This document shows, piece after piece, positions 33,981 through 42,604 of a stretch of 64,000 bases of DNA. The translations under genes were made by a program, and so were the position numbers. The stretch is from G963663315 sp963665165 (GTDB taxonomy: Bacteria; Pseudomonadota; Gammaproteobacteria; Arenicellales; Poriferihabitantaceae): assembly GCA_963665165.1 (NCBI GenBank), contig OY761989.1, forward strand, positions 496,001-560,000. Reading direction: 5' to 3'. Below the pieces are notes generated by a model, which saw only the letters and a program-made list of their open reading frames with translations, was not told the DNA's origin and made no database searches. How positions within the stretch are numbered: position 1 is the stretch's first letter; the number at the start of each line of letters is the position of its first letter.

Positions 33981-35386
33981 AACCCGGGCTGCCAATCCGA
34001 TTGTTGCTGGCTGGCTGGAGCCTTTGCCCGGCTGACGTTCTGGCCCACAGCGCAGAACGCGGGCTGATCCTGCTGCTGCCGACCGAACTTTACATGATCG
34101 GTGGGGCGCTGGCCGTTTTGCTTTCGTTTATCGTGTTAGCCGTCATCCCTCCTGATTTTGTCAGACGCCTGTCCGGTTACAGCCAGCCGATAAAGGGAAT
34201 TTCAGGACTCCCTGCGGTTCCTTTCAGTTTGGGGTCTTTTCTGGCGCTCGCCTTTTTGATCGTCACCGGGTTCTTCGGTTCCCGCGACCCGTTATTGAAT
34301 CCGCTGCCGATCACAATCTGGACCCTGTTCTGGATCCTGTTCACTCTCCTGCAATGTATTACGGGCAATCTCTGGACTCACGTCAATCCCTGGAGTGGCG
34401 CAGCCTGGGTTGTCCGGAGAATTTTTTGCCTCAAGCCCCGGTATGCGGTACTGCCGGAAGGCTTTGGATATTTCCCGGGGATCATCCTGTTCGCGGGATT
34501 CGCCTGGTTCGAACTGGTCGATCCGGCCCCGGAAGACCCCCACCGGCTGGCCTGGATGGTTCTGGTCTATTGGTTGATAAACCTGGTTGCGGTATTGATA
34601 TACGGCGAGGAAAAATGGTTTGAGCGCGGCGAACCCTTTTCCATTTTCTTTCGCCTCATCGGAAAACTTTCACCCTTCCAACCCGACCGCGATGGCAGAG
34701 AAAAAAACCGGTTGACCGCTCCCGGGTCAGCCATGTGCGCGTTGCCCGCCCTGCCTTTTTCCGGCATCCTTTTCGTACTGTTGACCCTGAGCACGGTTTC
34801 CTTTGATGGCCTTTCCGGAACTTTCTTCTGGTTGGGCCTGATTGGAGTCAACCCGCTGGAATTCCCGGGCAGAAGCGCAGTGATGCCCGACAATTCCCTG
34901 GGGCTGGCCGGTGGATTCGGGTTACTGGTTTTGCTGTATCTGGCGTGCGTGTACGCAGGCTGGAAAATGGCCGGGGCAAAAGTCGGCTTTGCGGAGGTCG
35001 CCGGGAGATTGGTGTACTCCATTATTCCCATATCCCTGGTTTTTCATTGCGCCCACTACCTGACCCGGGTCCTGGTCAACGTCCAGTACGCCTTTCTTGC
35101 CTGGAATGATCCGTTGTCCCAAGGCTGGAATCTGCTCGGCGCCAGTCACTTTCACGTGACCACTTCATTTTTCAATCATCTCGATGCGGTATCCCTGATA
35201 TGGGGTTTGCAGACGGCAGTCATCGTCCTCGGGCATGTGATCGGCATTTTCATCGCCCATGTGATCGCACTGGATATTTACCCGGCCCCCCGGACCGCGG
35301 TAAGGAGCCAGGTGTTCCCGGCCATACTGATGGTGGCTTATACGGTGTTTGGATTGTGGCTGTTGTCCACGGCCGCTATCGGGTAG
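33977..35386 (+). CDS. Polytopic membrane protein of unknown function
   Basis: A 469-aa protein with a signal-like N-terminus ('LAHSAERGLILLLP') and roughly ten membrane segments. TTG start overlaps the livF stop, so it belongs to the importer operon. The N-terminal 'HSAERG....P...Y..GGALAVLLSF' pattern resembles the family loosely annotated after the FedB (fenitrothion hydrolase) gene product, whose natural role is not known. Two conserved His pairs ('HCAHYL', 'HFHVTTSFFNHLD') in late helices could bind a metal or heme. I cannot assign a reaction. The gene's tight coupling to the importer suggests it acts on the same substrate. Confidence 0.6.
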   Translation: MKPGLPIRLLLAGWSLCPADVLAHSAERGLILLLPTELYMIGGALAVLLSFIVLAVIPPDFVRRLSGYSQPIKGISGLPAVPFSLGSFLALAFLIVTGFFGSRDPLLNPLPITIWTLFWILFTLLQCITGNLWTHVNPWSGAAWVVRRIFCLKPRYAVLPEGFGYFPGIILFAGFAWFELVDPAPEDPHRLAWMVLVYWLINLVAVLIYGEEKWFERGEPFSIFFRLIGKLSPFQPDRDGREKNRLTAPGSAMCALPALPFSGILFVLLTLSTVSFDGLSGTFFWLGLIGVNPLEFPGRSAVMPDNSLGLAGGFGLLVLLYLACVYAGWKMAGAKVGFAEVAGRLVYSIIPISLVFHCAHYLTRVLVNVQYAFLAWNDPLSQGWNLLGASHFHVTTSFFNHLDAVSLIWGLQTAVIVLGHVIGIFIAHVIALDIYPAPRTAVRSQVFPAILMVAYTVFGLWLLSTAAIG

Positions 35387-35464
35387 GGCCGGATTCCGGA
35401 CCTCGAGGAATATTGTCAGACCCGGGTTGAAGGAATAAAATACAGGGGGAAACCGGAAAGACAC

Positions 35465-36889
35465 ATGAAACCTGAGACATTCCGCCGGGAAGCGCATGAA
35501 CTGATCGACTGGATCTGTGACTACCGCCAGAGAATCGAAGCGCGACCGGTGCGGGCGCAGGTCGCTCCGGGGGATATCCGCGAGACGCTGCCGGGGACTC
35601 CACCGGAGCAGCCGGAAGCCTTTGCCGATGTGCTGCGGGATCTTGAGGATCTGGTGGTGCCGGGCATTACCCAGGTGCAGCATCCCATGCATTTCGGCTG
35701 GTTTCCCTCCAATGCCTCGCTGGCCTCGGTGCTGGGTGATTTCGCCAGTTCCGGCCTCGGCACCCTGGGGATTTCCTGGGAAAGCTGCCCCGCCCTGACT
35801 GAAGTGGAAGAAGTGGTGTGTGACTGGATGCGGCAACTGGCGGGACTGTCGGAACAGTGGGAAGGTACGATTCATGACACCGCGTCCACCGTCTGCCTCT
35901 GCGCCATGATCCTGGCCCGGGAAAAGGCGACCAGTTATGGCGAGACCAGGGGTGGGCTGCAACAGGCGGATAGCCCGCTCATCGTCTACACCACGGACGA
36001 AGCTCATTCCTCGGTCCGCAAGGCGGCGCTGCTGGCCGGGTTCGGTGCGGACAACATCCGCCGGGTGCCGATGGATGCCGACGCCCGCACTATGCAGCCG
36101 GCAGCGCTGGAGGCCATGATTGACCGGGATCTGGCCGATGGCGCCATCCCCGCCATGATCGTGGCTTCGGTGGGCTCCACCGGCGTCACCGCGATGGATC
36201 CGGTGGCGGCGATGGCGGATTGTGCCGGCCGCAACGGCATCTGGCTCCATGTCGATGCCGCCATGGCCGGTTCCGCCATGCTGCTGCCCGAATGCCGCCA
36301 CCTTTGGCAGGGCGTCGAGAACGCCGACTCGATCTCGTGGAACCCGCACAAGTGGTTTGGAACCATTCTCGATTTCGCCCTGTTCTATGTGCGGGATCCG
36401 GAACACCTGGTCCGGGTGATGTCCACCAATCCGAGTTACCTCCGCTCCGGCGTGGACGGGGAAGTGAAGCAGTACCGGGACTGGGGCATCCCTTTGGGGC
36501 GACGTTTTCGTGCGTTGAAACTCTGGTTCCACCTGCGCCTCGACGGCGCCGAGGCGATCCGTCGGCGGTTGCGCGTGGATCTCGACAATGCCCGCTGGCT
36601 GGCGGCGCAGGTAGAGGCCGAACCTTACTGGGAAGTGGCGGCCCCGGTCACCCTGCAAACCGTGTGCGTTCTGCACCGGCCGCCCGGTCTCGCCGGGGAG
36701 GCGCTGGATGCGCATACCCTGGGCTGGGTGGATGCCATCAACCGTTCCGGGGCCGCGTTCATGTCCCCGGTGAAGATTGATGAACGCTGGATTGCGCGGG
36801 TATCCATCGGCGCCGAGGCCACCGAACGCCATCACGTAGAAGCGCTCTGGAACCTCTTCCGGGAAACCGCCGCCGCGAACGGGACATGA
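35465..36889 (+). CDS. PLP-dependent group II amino acid decarboxylase
   Basis: A 474-aa enzyme of the aromatic L-amino acid/glutamate decarboxylase family. PLP-binding Lys is in 'SWNPHKWFGT'; the cofactor-stacking His and Asp are in 'YTTDEAHSSVRKAA' and 'LHVDAAMAGSA'. N-terminal 'HPMHFGWFPSNASLASVLGD' (two blocks) is characteristic of this group. Probably decarboxylates an aromatic amino acid (Trp, Tyr or DOPA), but the substrate is not certain. The gene is visibly GC-richer than its neighbours. An antisense ORF of similar length is a shadow. Confidence 0.86.
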   Translation: MKPETFRREAHELIDWICDYRQRIEARPVRAQVAPGDIRETLPGTPPEQPEAFADVLRDLEDLVVPGITQVQHPMHFGWFPSNASLASVLGDFASSGLGTLGISWESCPALTEVEEVVCDWMRQLAGLSEQWEGTIHDTASTVCLCAMILAREKATSYGETRGGLQQADSPLIVYTTDEAHSSVRKAALLAGFGADNIRRVPMDADARTMQPAALEAMIDRDLADGAIPAMIVASVGSTGVTAMDPVAAMADCAGRNGIWLHVDAAMAGSAMLLPECRHLWQGVENADSISWNPHKWFGTILDFALFYVRDPEHLVRVMSTNPSYLRSGVDGEVKQYRDWGIPLGRRFRALKLWFHLRLDGAEAIRRRLRVDLDNARWLAAQVEAEPYWEVAAPVTLQTVCVLHRPPGLAGEALDAHTLGWVDAINRSGAAFMSPVKIDERWIARVSIGAEATERHHVEALWNLFRETAAANGT

Positions 36890-36985
36890 CCCTGTCCACA
36901 ACCAGGAAGGCCGTAGTTCTGACTGACCGGACCGAAGCTTCCTGTCTGGCTGGCGCCCCGATGGATGGCCGGGAACGGCGGGCGT

Positions 36986-37834
36986 TTACGCGGGGTTTTC
37001 GAAATCCCGGGCATCGTGGCGTTCGCGCAGCAGCCACGGATTGTCCGAAGAACGATTGACGCGCTTTCCCCGCGCTACCGCGGGCCGCTCCCCGATTTCC
37101 CTGGCCCAACGGTCAAGATGCCGGTAGGAGGCTGCCTCCAGGAACTCCGCCGCCTCGTAGATGGAATTGAACATCAGCCGGCCGTACCAGGGCCAGATGG
37201 CGATATCCGCCACAGTATACTCGTCCCCGCAGATATAGCGGCGGTCTGCCAGATTGCGATCCAGCACATCCAGTTGCCTCTTGACTTCCATGGTAAAGCG
37301 GTGGATGGGATATTCCATGAAATGGGGGGCGTACTTGTAGAAATGGCCAAAACCGCCGCCGAGATACGGTGCGCTGCCCATCTGCCAGAAAAGCCATGAC
37401 AGGCACTCGGCCCTGTCCGAAGCGCCGGTTGGCGCCAGCGCCTGAAATTTCTCCGCGAGATACCAGAGAATCGCACCGGATTCGAAGACCCGAACGGGCT
37501 CTTCGCCGCTACAGTCCAGCAGGGCGGGGATTTTCGAGTTGGGATTGATCGCGACAAAACCGCTGCCGAACTGCTCGCCCTTGCCGATATCGATGTACCA
37601 GGCGTCGTATTCCGCGCCCTGGTGGCCCGCCTCCAGCAGTTCCTCCAGCATCACCGTGACCTTGATGCCGTTGGGTGTGCCCAGGGAATACAGTTGCATC
37701 GGGTGATGGCCGCGGGGCAGTTCCCGATCATGCGTGGGCCCGGCAACAGGACGGTTGATCCCGGCCCACCGGCCGCTGTTTCCCTGTTCCGGGCGCCAGA
37801 CTCTGGGTGGCTTCCAGGAGGATTCATCTGCCAT
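36986..37834 (-). CDS. yghU: Disulfide-bond oxidoreductase YghU (GST family)
   Basis: A 282-aa GST-fold protein that matches E. coli YghU along its length, including 'INRPV.GPTH...LP.G.HP.QLYSLGTPNG', 'GAEYDAW.I.IG.GEQFGSGFV', 'NPNSKIPAL', 'GGGFGHFYKYAP' and 'GDEYTVADIAIWPW'. These enzymes bind two glutathiones and reduce organic disulfides. ATG at 37834 begins 'MADESSWKPPRVW', matching the known N-terminus; the longer frame upstream is not used. Located with glyoxalase I, another glutathione-dependent detoxification gene. Confidence 0.88.
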   Translation of the reverse strand: MADESSWKPPRVWRPEQGNSGRWAGINRPVAGPTHDRELPRGHHPMQLYSLGTPNGIKVTVMLEELLEAGHQGAEYDAWYIDIGKGEQFGSGFVAINPNSKIPALLDCSGEEPVRVFESGAILWYLAEKFQALAPTGASDRAECLSWLFWQMGSAPYLGGGFGHFYKYAPHFMEYPIHRFTMEVKRQLDVLDRNLADRRYICGDEYTVADIAIWPWYGRLMFNSIYEAAEFLEAASYRHLDRWAREIGERPAVARGKRVNRSSDNPWLLRERHDARDFENPA

Positions 37835-37907
37835 GTTCAATGACTCCTCTTCAATGGGTTCAACGGGTTTTCGGCGGCTTGCAGACTGGCCGCGTGATTC
37901 GGGGCGG

Positions 37908-38348
37908 TCACCATTCGCCGGTGTTTTCCATGGAGGCCCAGGGTTCGGCAATGGCCAGAGCCGCGCCCTTTTGCAACAGTTCGATGGAAATACTGTCCGG
38001 GGTGCGGACGAATGCCATGCGGCCATCCCGCGGAGGCCGGTTGATGATGACGCCCCGGTCCATGAGCCGCTGGCAGGTGGCATAGATATCGTCCACCTCG
38101 TAGGCCAGGTGGCCGAAGTTCCGGCCGCCTCCGTAATCTTCAGGATCCCAGTTGCAGGTCAACTCCACCACCGGCGCCTGTTCCGCACACGCCTGCTCGA
38201 CATCGTCCCGGGCGGCAAGGAACACCAGGGTGAACCGGCCAGCCTCGTTTTCATAACGGCGGGTTTCCACCATGCCGAGGCCGTCCTTGAAAAAGGCGAG
38301 AGAGCTTTCCAGGTCACTGACCCGGATCATGGTATGCAGGTATTTCAT
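37908..38348 (-). CDS. gloA: Glyoxalase I (lactoylglutathione lyase)
   Basis: A 146-aa metalloenzyme converting the methylglyoxal-glutathione hemithioacetal to lactoylglutathione. Features include 'HTMIRVSDLESSLAFFKDGLGM' (two blocks), a glutamate ligand in 'VVELTCNWDPEDYGGG' and 'FGHLAYEVDDIY' with the His ligand, and a final 'ISIELLQKG' Glu ligand. Shares the minus strand with yghU and lies 73 bases upstream of it in transcription. Confidence 0.9.
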   Translation of the reverse strand: MKYLHTMIRVSDLESSLAFFKDGLGMVETRRYENEAGRFTLVFLAARDDVEQACAEQAPVVELTCNWDPEDYGGGRNFGHLAYEVDDIYATCQRLMDRGVIINRPPRDGRMAFVRTPDSISIELLQKGAALAIAEPWASMENTGEW

Positions 38349-38553
38349 GTCGAACGGGATTCGGTAATGCTATGACGGTTGGTGGGCGGCCCCGGTTCGT
38401 CCGGTTCCTCGCATTTTAACAATTCTGCCGGAGCCGTTCCAGTGCGGTCTCGAGTGCGGTGATCTGGCATTGCGGATTTAAGCATCTGCAGAACCGAAAC
38501 CAGTATAATCCGGGTTCGCTATCCATGAAATTCAATGTAGAGGACATCCAATT

Positions 38554-39621
38554 ATGACACCGCCAAACCTTTATTCGTTCGCAACCAAGGAACTGGCTCA
38601 AGATGCCACTATCGCCTATATTCTGGCGTGGGCGGATCCGGACTATCGTGACCATTATCCCCGGTTACACGAACTTGGCGATGCCTTGCTACGAGCGCTA
38701 CTGGCAACAAAATTGAACGATTCTGAAATTCCTTCCGTGCGGTCGGTGGACATAGAGACACAAGTTGATCGCATTGATGTGCTCGTTCGAATCAATGACG
38801 ACAACCCGGATGGTCTGGTGCTGTTGATCGAAGACAAGGTAAATACTCACGAGCATTCCAATCAGGTTGACAATTACATAAAGAAGGTCGAAGGACGCTA
38901 CGATAGACCTGTTGTGGCGGTCTATTTGAAGACGGGCAATGCGTGCATGGCCAATCTACCCGATCAACAGCAGTGCGGTCGATTTCTGCGGCAAGACTTG
39001 CTGGGTGTTTTGAACGATTTTGCCGACATTTCGGATACGGTCATTGACAATTTTCGTTCCCATCTTCAACAATGGGAAGACGAAACGAATAGTTTTTCGT
39101 CTGTGCCTTTAGGCGAATGGGATGAGGGTCTGAAATGGCACTCGATTCAGGGACTATACCGGGCACTGGAATCCCGCATTGATCGCATTGATGATGTGTG
39201 GTGGGATTATACGCCCAATGCGGCGGGAGGTTTCCAGTTTTTTGCCTTTATTTCGGATTCAATCAAGGAGGAGGGAATCGAGATTAATGTGTATCTTCAA
39301 ATAGAAGATGCAACACGGCTTACCTTGCGCCTGGGAATTTGGGATGGCTCCAACAAGGTCCGCTCGGAATTGATGTACAAGGTACTGGAAATTGCCCAGG
39401 AAACGGCTGCAGGGAAATACCCGTTCAAAATACAGAAAGCAGGTCGATTTCGGGGAGGCAAGTCAGCGGCAGTTGCCGAAATTACATTCGGAAGCATAGA
39501 CGGAGACGGATATCTTGAGTTGGACAAAGATGGCATTATTGACATGGACCAGACGATACGCCGATTGGACATGGCAAAAGAATTTGTCGGGAATATATGT
39601 AATAGATGGCAGGCCACATAG
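38554..39621 (+). CDS. PD-(D/E)XK nuclease-family protein
   Basis: A 355-aa protein with an N-terminal PD-(D/E)XK nuclease core: 'VDRIDVLVRI' (Asp75) and 'LVLLIEDKVN' (Glu93, Lys95) give the D...ExK pattern, here E-D-K, followed by 'HSNQVDNYIKKV', the Gln helix common in PDDEXK_4 proteins. The rest, from about residue 170, is a beta-rich domain of unknown role. No methyltransferase is adjacent. Such stand-alone members are frequent in defence islands. Function beyond a nuclease fold is inferred. The gene is less GC-rich than the preceding block and has its own GAGG ribosome binding sequence. Confidence 0.7.
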   Translation: MTPPNLYSFATKELAQDATIAYILAWADPDYRDHYPRLHELGDALLRALLATKLNDSEIPSVRSVDIETQVDRIDVLVRINDDNPDGLVLLIEDKVNTHEHSNQVDNYIKKVEGRYDRPVVAVYLKTGNACMANLPDQQQCGRFLRQDLLGVLNDFADISDTVIDNFRSHLQQWEDETNSFSSVPLGEWDEGLKWHSIQGLYRALESRIDRIDDVWWDYTPNAAGGFQFFAFISDSIKEEGIEINVYLQIEDATRLTLRLGIWDGSNKVRSELMYKVLEIAQETAAGKYPFKIQKAGRFRGGKSAAVAEITFGSIDGDGYLELDKDGIIDMDQTIRRLDMAKEFVGNICNRWQAT

Positions 39622-39696
39622 GGTACGAATTGGCAGGTTGTACGAATGGTGTATCAACACTGACAGCAATCAATCGGGAATTCACTAAGCAAGGAT

Positions 39697-41058
39697 TCAA
39701 AGCAGGCGGTCAGTAATGTCGGGGGCATCTTCAGAATCAATCCGTCCGTTATTTAACAACTGGGTGCGAATGGTCCATGGCGATACATTGAAGTGGTCTG
39801 CTACCTCGTTCTGTTTTTCCTCGGAATCGTAATCGCCTTCCATCATGTCGTCCACACAGGTAAACGGGCTTAACAGTTCAGCGGCAAATGCGCGTTGAAG
39901 TTTCTGGCGGTAGCTGTAAGCGCGAGTTGCCGGAAGCAGGGGTTCTTTGAAATCGTACATTTGTGTGCAAAACACGCGGTCACCGATCAGGCGCGCCAGA
40001 TCAAACCGCCGCCCCGTTTCTCTGGATGGCCGAAGGAATACATACGAATGACTGTCGCTCCGGTCAAATGCAAAAGAGATATTGCGCATTGATTGATCGG
40101 GCTTTCCCGAAATCGTGTCTTTCAGGGCGCCTGCAAAACTGGTCAGAACCTGATTGCAAACCGGTTGATCATGCAGATTTTCCTGAGTACGGATGCTCTG
40201 TGCATAACGTTGGCCCAAATGCCATGCTTGTACAGACTTTTCTGGCTGTGAAATATCTGTCACATTGTCCAGTGTAATGGCATCGTTTGGATTCGCATTG
40301 AAACCAGCGCGTTCAGCGATTTCTACAAAGTCCTGTTCATGAATCAAAGGGCTTGTTTTGTCACCCGGTTTCACATCAGCCGCGACCTCTCCCAGAGCCT
40401 TTTCCCCCAGCTTTTTCGAACCATCAAGCCAGGATTTCAGTTCACTTTCATCTGCTTCATCCGGCTCATAGCCGAGTTGCGCTTCCAGACGACGATAACA
40501 GGTCAGTTCAGGGTTGTCTCTTTCTTCGCACAAATCGTTCCACAGACGATGCAGGTTGCTGTTGCCGATTTCCTTGTTGCCAAGTCGCATCAACATATCA
40601 TTCACAAAATCGTCGATGGCGTTTTCCAGAGTTTCTGCACGAACCCACTGGCGACCTGATGTTCCCAAGTAGCGGAACAGAACCATTTCCGGGTCACTGG
40701 AAGGTTCGGATGACAGGCAAGACAACACATCATCCGAAAAAATCGTTACATTGGGCCAGACATACCCTTCGCCTATGGATGACATTTGATGTGCGAAATT
40801 CCAATGTGTCGAAACATCTTCATCGGAGGGACGGCGAACCTCCCAGCGTAATCGCCACCAGTTCCATACCAGCCACTCGGCGATGTGACAACCTGGAACA
40901 TACGGGCCGTGGCGAAGTCTCCCGTTGTTCATGTCCTCACCTGCGGTTAGCAAATGCTCGTTTGCGGTCATGGCAAACAGGCCAAATGTCGCCCGCTCCA
41001 CTTCGGTTCCGCTATCAGCGTTTTCCGGGTTCAATGAAATTGTCAGGCCATTCGTCAT
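39697..41058 (-). CDS. Large protein of a two-gene cassette, ImmA/IrrE-like C-terminus without metal site
   Basis: A 453-aa protein. The N-terminal half has a 'WLVWNWWRLRWEVRRP' motif, a middle region is acidic, and the last 110 residues look like an ImmA/IrrE peptidase: 'RRFDLARLIGDRVF' sits where the family has a HExxH helix, followed by 'QRAFAAELLSPF' and a 'F.VS...I...LLNNG' helix-turn-helix-like tail. All three metal ligands are replaced (His to Arg, Glu to Leu, His to Asp). The ATG at 41058 overlaps the upstream stop in an ATGA, so it is translationally coupled to the 141-aa gene; an earlier frame start at 41070 is less likely. No known function; a sensor or regulatory role is possible. 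Confidence 0.65.
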   Translation of the reverse strand: MTNGLTISLNPENADSGTEVERATFGLFAMTANEHLLTAGEDMNNGRLRHGPYVPGCHIAEWLVWNWWRLRWEVRRPSDEDVSTHWNFAHQMSSIGEGYVWPNVTIFSDDVLSCLSSEPSSDPEMVLFRYLGTSGRQWVRAETLENAIDDFVNDMLMRLGNKEIGNSNLHRLWNDLCEERDNPELTCYRRLEAQLGYEPDEADESELKSWLDGSKKLGEKALGEVAADVKPGDKTSPLIHEQDFVEIAERAGFNANPNDAITLDNVTDISQPEKSVQAWHLGQRYAQSIRTQENLHDQPVCNQVLTSFAGALKDTISGKPDQSMRNISFAFDRSDSHSYVFLRPSRETGRRFDLARLIGDRVFCTQMYDFKEPLLPATRAYSYRQKLQRAFAAELLSPFTCVDDMMEGDYDSEEKQNEVADHFNVSPWTIRTQLLNNGRIDSEDAPDITDRLL

Positions 41059-41480
41059 CTTGAATTCCACTCTTTGACGATATATTTTTTCATGTTGACC
41101 TCGTCGCCACCCAGTTCATATCCATGATAATTGCGGCTGTCCCCTTCCCGTTTCGCCTCATATACAGAGCCGTCTTCGCTCACAGCCCAAACATACTTTG
41201 GTAAACCATCGTGCATCGGCTTGCTGATCATCCCTCGCTGAATGCCTGCATGAAATAAAGTCCGGGCCTCATTACGCCTGATACGTATTTTACTGTCGCA
41301 CAGTGATTTATTCGGGCGTGGATTGGCTGGCGGGTGAAAATCGTAATCAGCCGGGAATCGCTTGTGATGAGGGCTGCCAGTATAAATCGCGTGTTGTGCG
41401 CACCTTTCAAGAACTGACGCATCAATTCCCTGTTTCACAGATACCCTGCGCTTGGGATTGTTTCCTTGACGCTTGGGCAT
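41055..41480 (-). CDS. Small partner protein of the two-gene cassette
   Basis: A 141-aa basic protein with a 'GSPHHKRFP.DY.F.PP.NPRP.KSLCD' element in the middle and a 'GLPKYVWAVSEDGSVYEAKREGDSRNYHGYEL' (two blocks) element near the end. I recall similar 'YTGSPEHK' and 'GFPRYVW' proteins of about 130-150 aa as a widespread unknown family, often next to a roughly 450-aa gene as here. It starts at the ATG at 41480, which has GGAGA seven bases upstream; the longer upstream frame is not used. No catalytic motif is evident. Confidence 0.65.
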   Translation of the reverse strand: MPKRQGNNPKRRVSVKQGIDASVLERCAQHAIYTGSPHHKRFPADYDFHPPANPRPNKSLCDSKIRIRRNEARTLFHAGIQRGMISKPMHDGLPKYVWAVSEDGSVYEAKREGDSRNYHGYELGGDEVNMKKYIVKEWNSR

Positions 41481-41782
41481 TATCGTATCTCCATTGTGCC
41501 AAAAGACGAAACAGTAGTCGAGGTTCCGGGACAAATGTATGCCGTGCCTGATTTCGCACCGTCCCTTGTTTGGCAGATACTCTGGTATCCCCCCCTGTCA
41601 TTGTTTCGCGAGGTTATCATAAAGAAGGCCCTTTACAGAGAATAATCGACCAGTTTTTCTTCCTGAAGGAAAATCATAACCTTGCGTACGCTCCTCACCC
41701 TTCCTTCCGGCCCGCCTGCGAAACTTGAGAGATGTCATAATTGATGTATAATCGCATCAATTCTGGTTGCAGGAGATATTTC
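41481..41782. other. Intergenic stretch between divergent accessory genes
   Basis: About 300 bases between the divergent starts of the two-gene cassette and vapB. I see no gene, tRNA, array or clear repeat. It must hold the promoters for both directions. The vapB autorepression operator would be expected near 41740-41780, but no convincing palindrome is visible. Confidence 0.5.
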
Positions 41783-41983
41783 GTGCGTACAACCATTTCG
41801 CTTGATGATTCACTTTATGAAAAAGCCCTGGAATTGGCTGATCCCGGGATGAGTAAACCAGATCTCTTTCGGGAGGCTGTAAAGACGTTCGTGCGCGTAC
41901 AGGCCGCGAAACGCCTTGCCGCTTTGGGTGGTACGATGCCCGACATTGCGGATGTGCCTCGCCGTCGAGGGGAATCAGCCTGA
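41783..41983 (+). CDS. vapB: VapB-type antitoxin
   Basis: A 66-aa ribbon-helix-helix antitoxin beginning 'MRTTISLDDSLYEKALELAD' (the RHH strand and helix), ending in a basic/Arg-rich tail that wraps the toxin. GTG start chosen because AGGAG lies at 41771 and homologues start at this point. Two bases separate its stop from vapC. It represses its own operon in known systems. Confidence 0.85.
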   Translation: MRTTISLDDSLYEKALELADPGMSKPDLFREAVKTFVRVQAAKRLAALGGTMPDIADVPRRRGESA

Positions 41984-41985
41984 CG

Positions 41986-42366
41986 GTGGGCGTGCTCATA
42001 GATACTTCCGTGTGGATTGACCACTTCAGGAAACGGAACAGTGCGCTGGTTGAACTGGTAGAAGCAGACCTGGCATTGAAGCATCCAATGATTCTGGTAG
42101 AACTGGCCTGCGGCATGTTGCCAGCTCCCCGCGCTCAAACGCTTGGTTATATCGGGCTTCTGCAAAGGGCTGACCAGGCCAGCCTGGAGGAGGTCATTGA
42201 TTTTGTCGAGCGTAAAGAACTGTATGGATCGGGGTGCGGGTTGGTGGACATGGCGCTCCTTTCGTCCACGCTGATTACGCCCGGAGCCAGATTATGGACA
42301 CTTGACAAGCGCCTTGCCCGGTTGTCAAGGCGCTTCGGGGTAACCTATGAGTCAAACGTACACTGA
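41986..42366 (+). CDS. vapC: VapC-type PIN-domain ribonuclease toxin
   Basis: A 126-aa PIN nuclease. The acidic active site is represented by Asp in 'LIDTSVWIDHF', Glu in 'ILVELACGML', Asp in 'GLVDMALL' and 'WTLDKRL'. VapC toxins cleave tRNA or 23S rRNA. GTG start; intact, so the pair appears functional. The gene ends 86 bases before tRNA-Pro. Confidence 0.88.
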   Translation: MGVLIDTSVWIDHFRKRNSALVELVEADLALKHPMILVELACGMLPAPRAQTLGYIGLLQRADQASLEEVIDFVERKELYGSGCGLVDMALLSSTLITPGARLWTLDKRLARLSRRFGVTYESNVH

Positions 42367-42452
42367 TTTTCTGGCGACCAATCGATAACCAAAGTCTTCC
42401 GGGCTATTCACCCATCCTTCCGGCAAGTACAATATGCGCTTTCTACCGATGT

Positions 42453-42529
42453 CGGGGTGTAGCTCAGCCTGGTAGAGTACTGCCTTCGGGAGGCAGGGGC
42501 CGGTGGTTCGAATCCACTCACCCCGACCA
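42453..42529 (+). tRNA. tRNA-Pro(CGG)
   Basis: A 77-base cloverleaf with CCA encoded: acceptor stem CGGGGTG paired to CACCCCG, D-arm 'AGCTCAGCCTGGTAGAGT', anticodon stem CTGCC/GGCAG with loop TTCGGGA giving anticodon CGG, and T-arm with GGTTCGAATCC. It reads codon CCG. tRNA genes are common integration sites; the accessory genes immediately upstream are noted elsewhere. Confidence 0.97.
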
Positions 42530-42604
42530 TTCAATCCAATGCCATCACGTTAAAGCGTCCTTGACCCGGAATACCGCGCGGTTTACGGAACGTTACGCCG
42601 GGAG

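Noticed and set aside
35165..36901. 578-aa minus-strand ORF opposite the decarboxylase
   Set aside because: Arises from high third-position GC of the real decarboxylase gene; composition is His/Arg/Gly/Pro-rich and matches no family, while the plus strand has clear PLP motifs.
42352..42534. 60-aa minus-strand ORF over the tRNA-Pro
   Set aside because: Typical spurious translation of the antisense of a tRNA gene.
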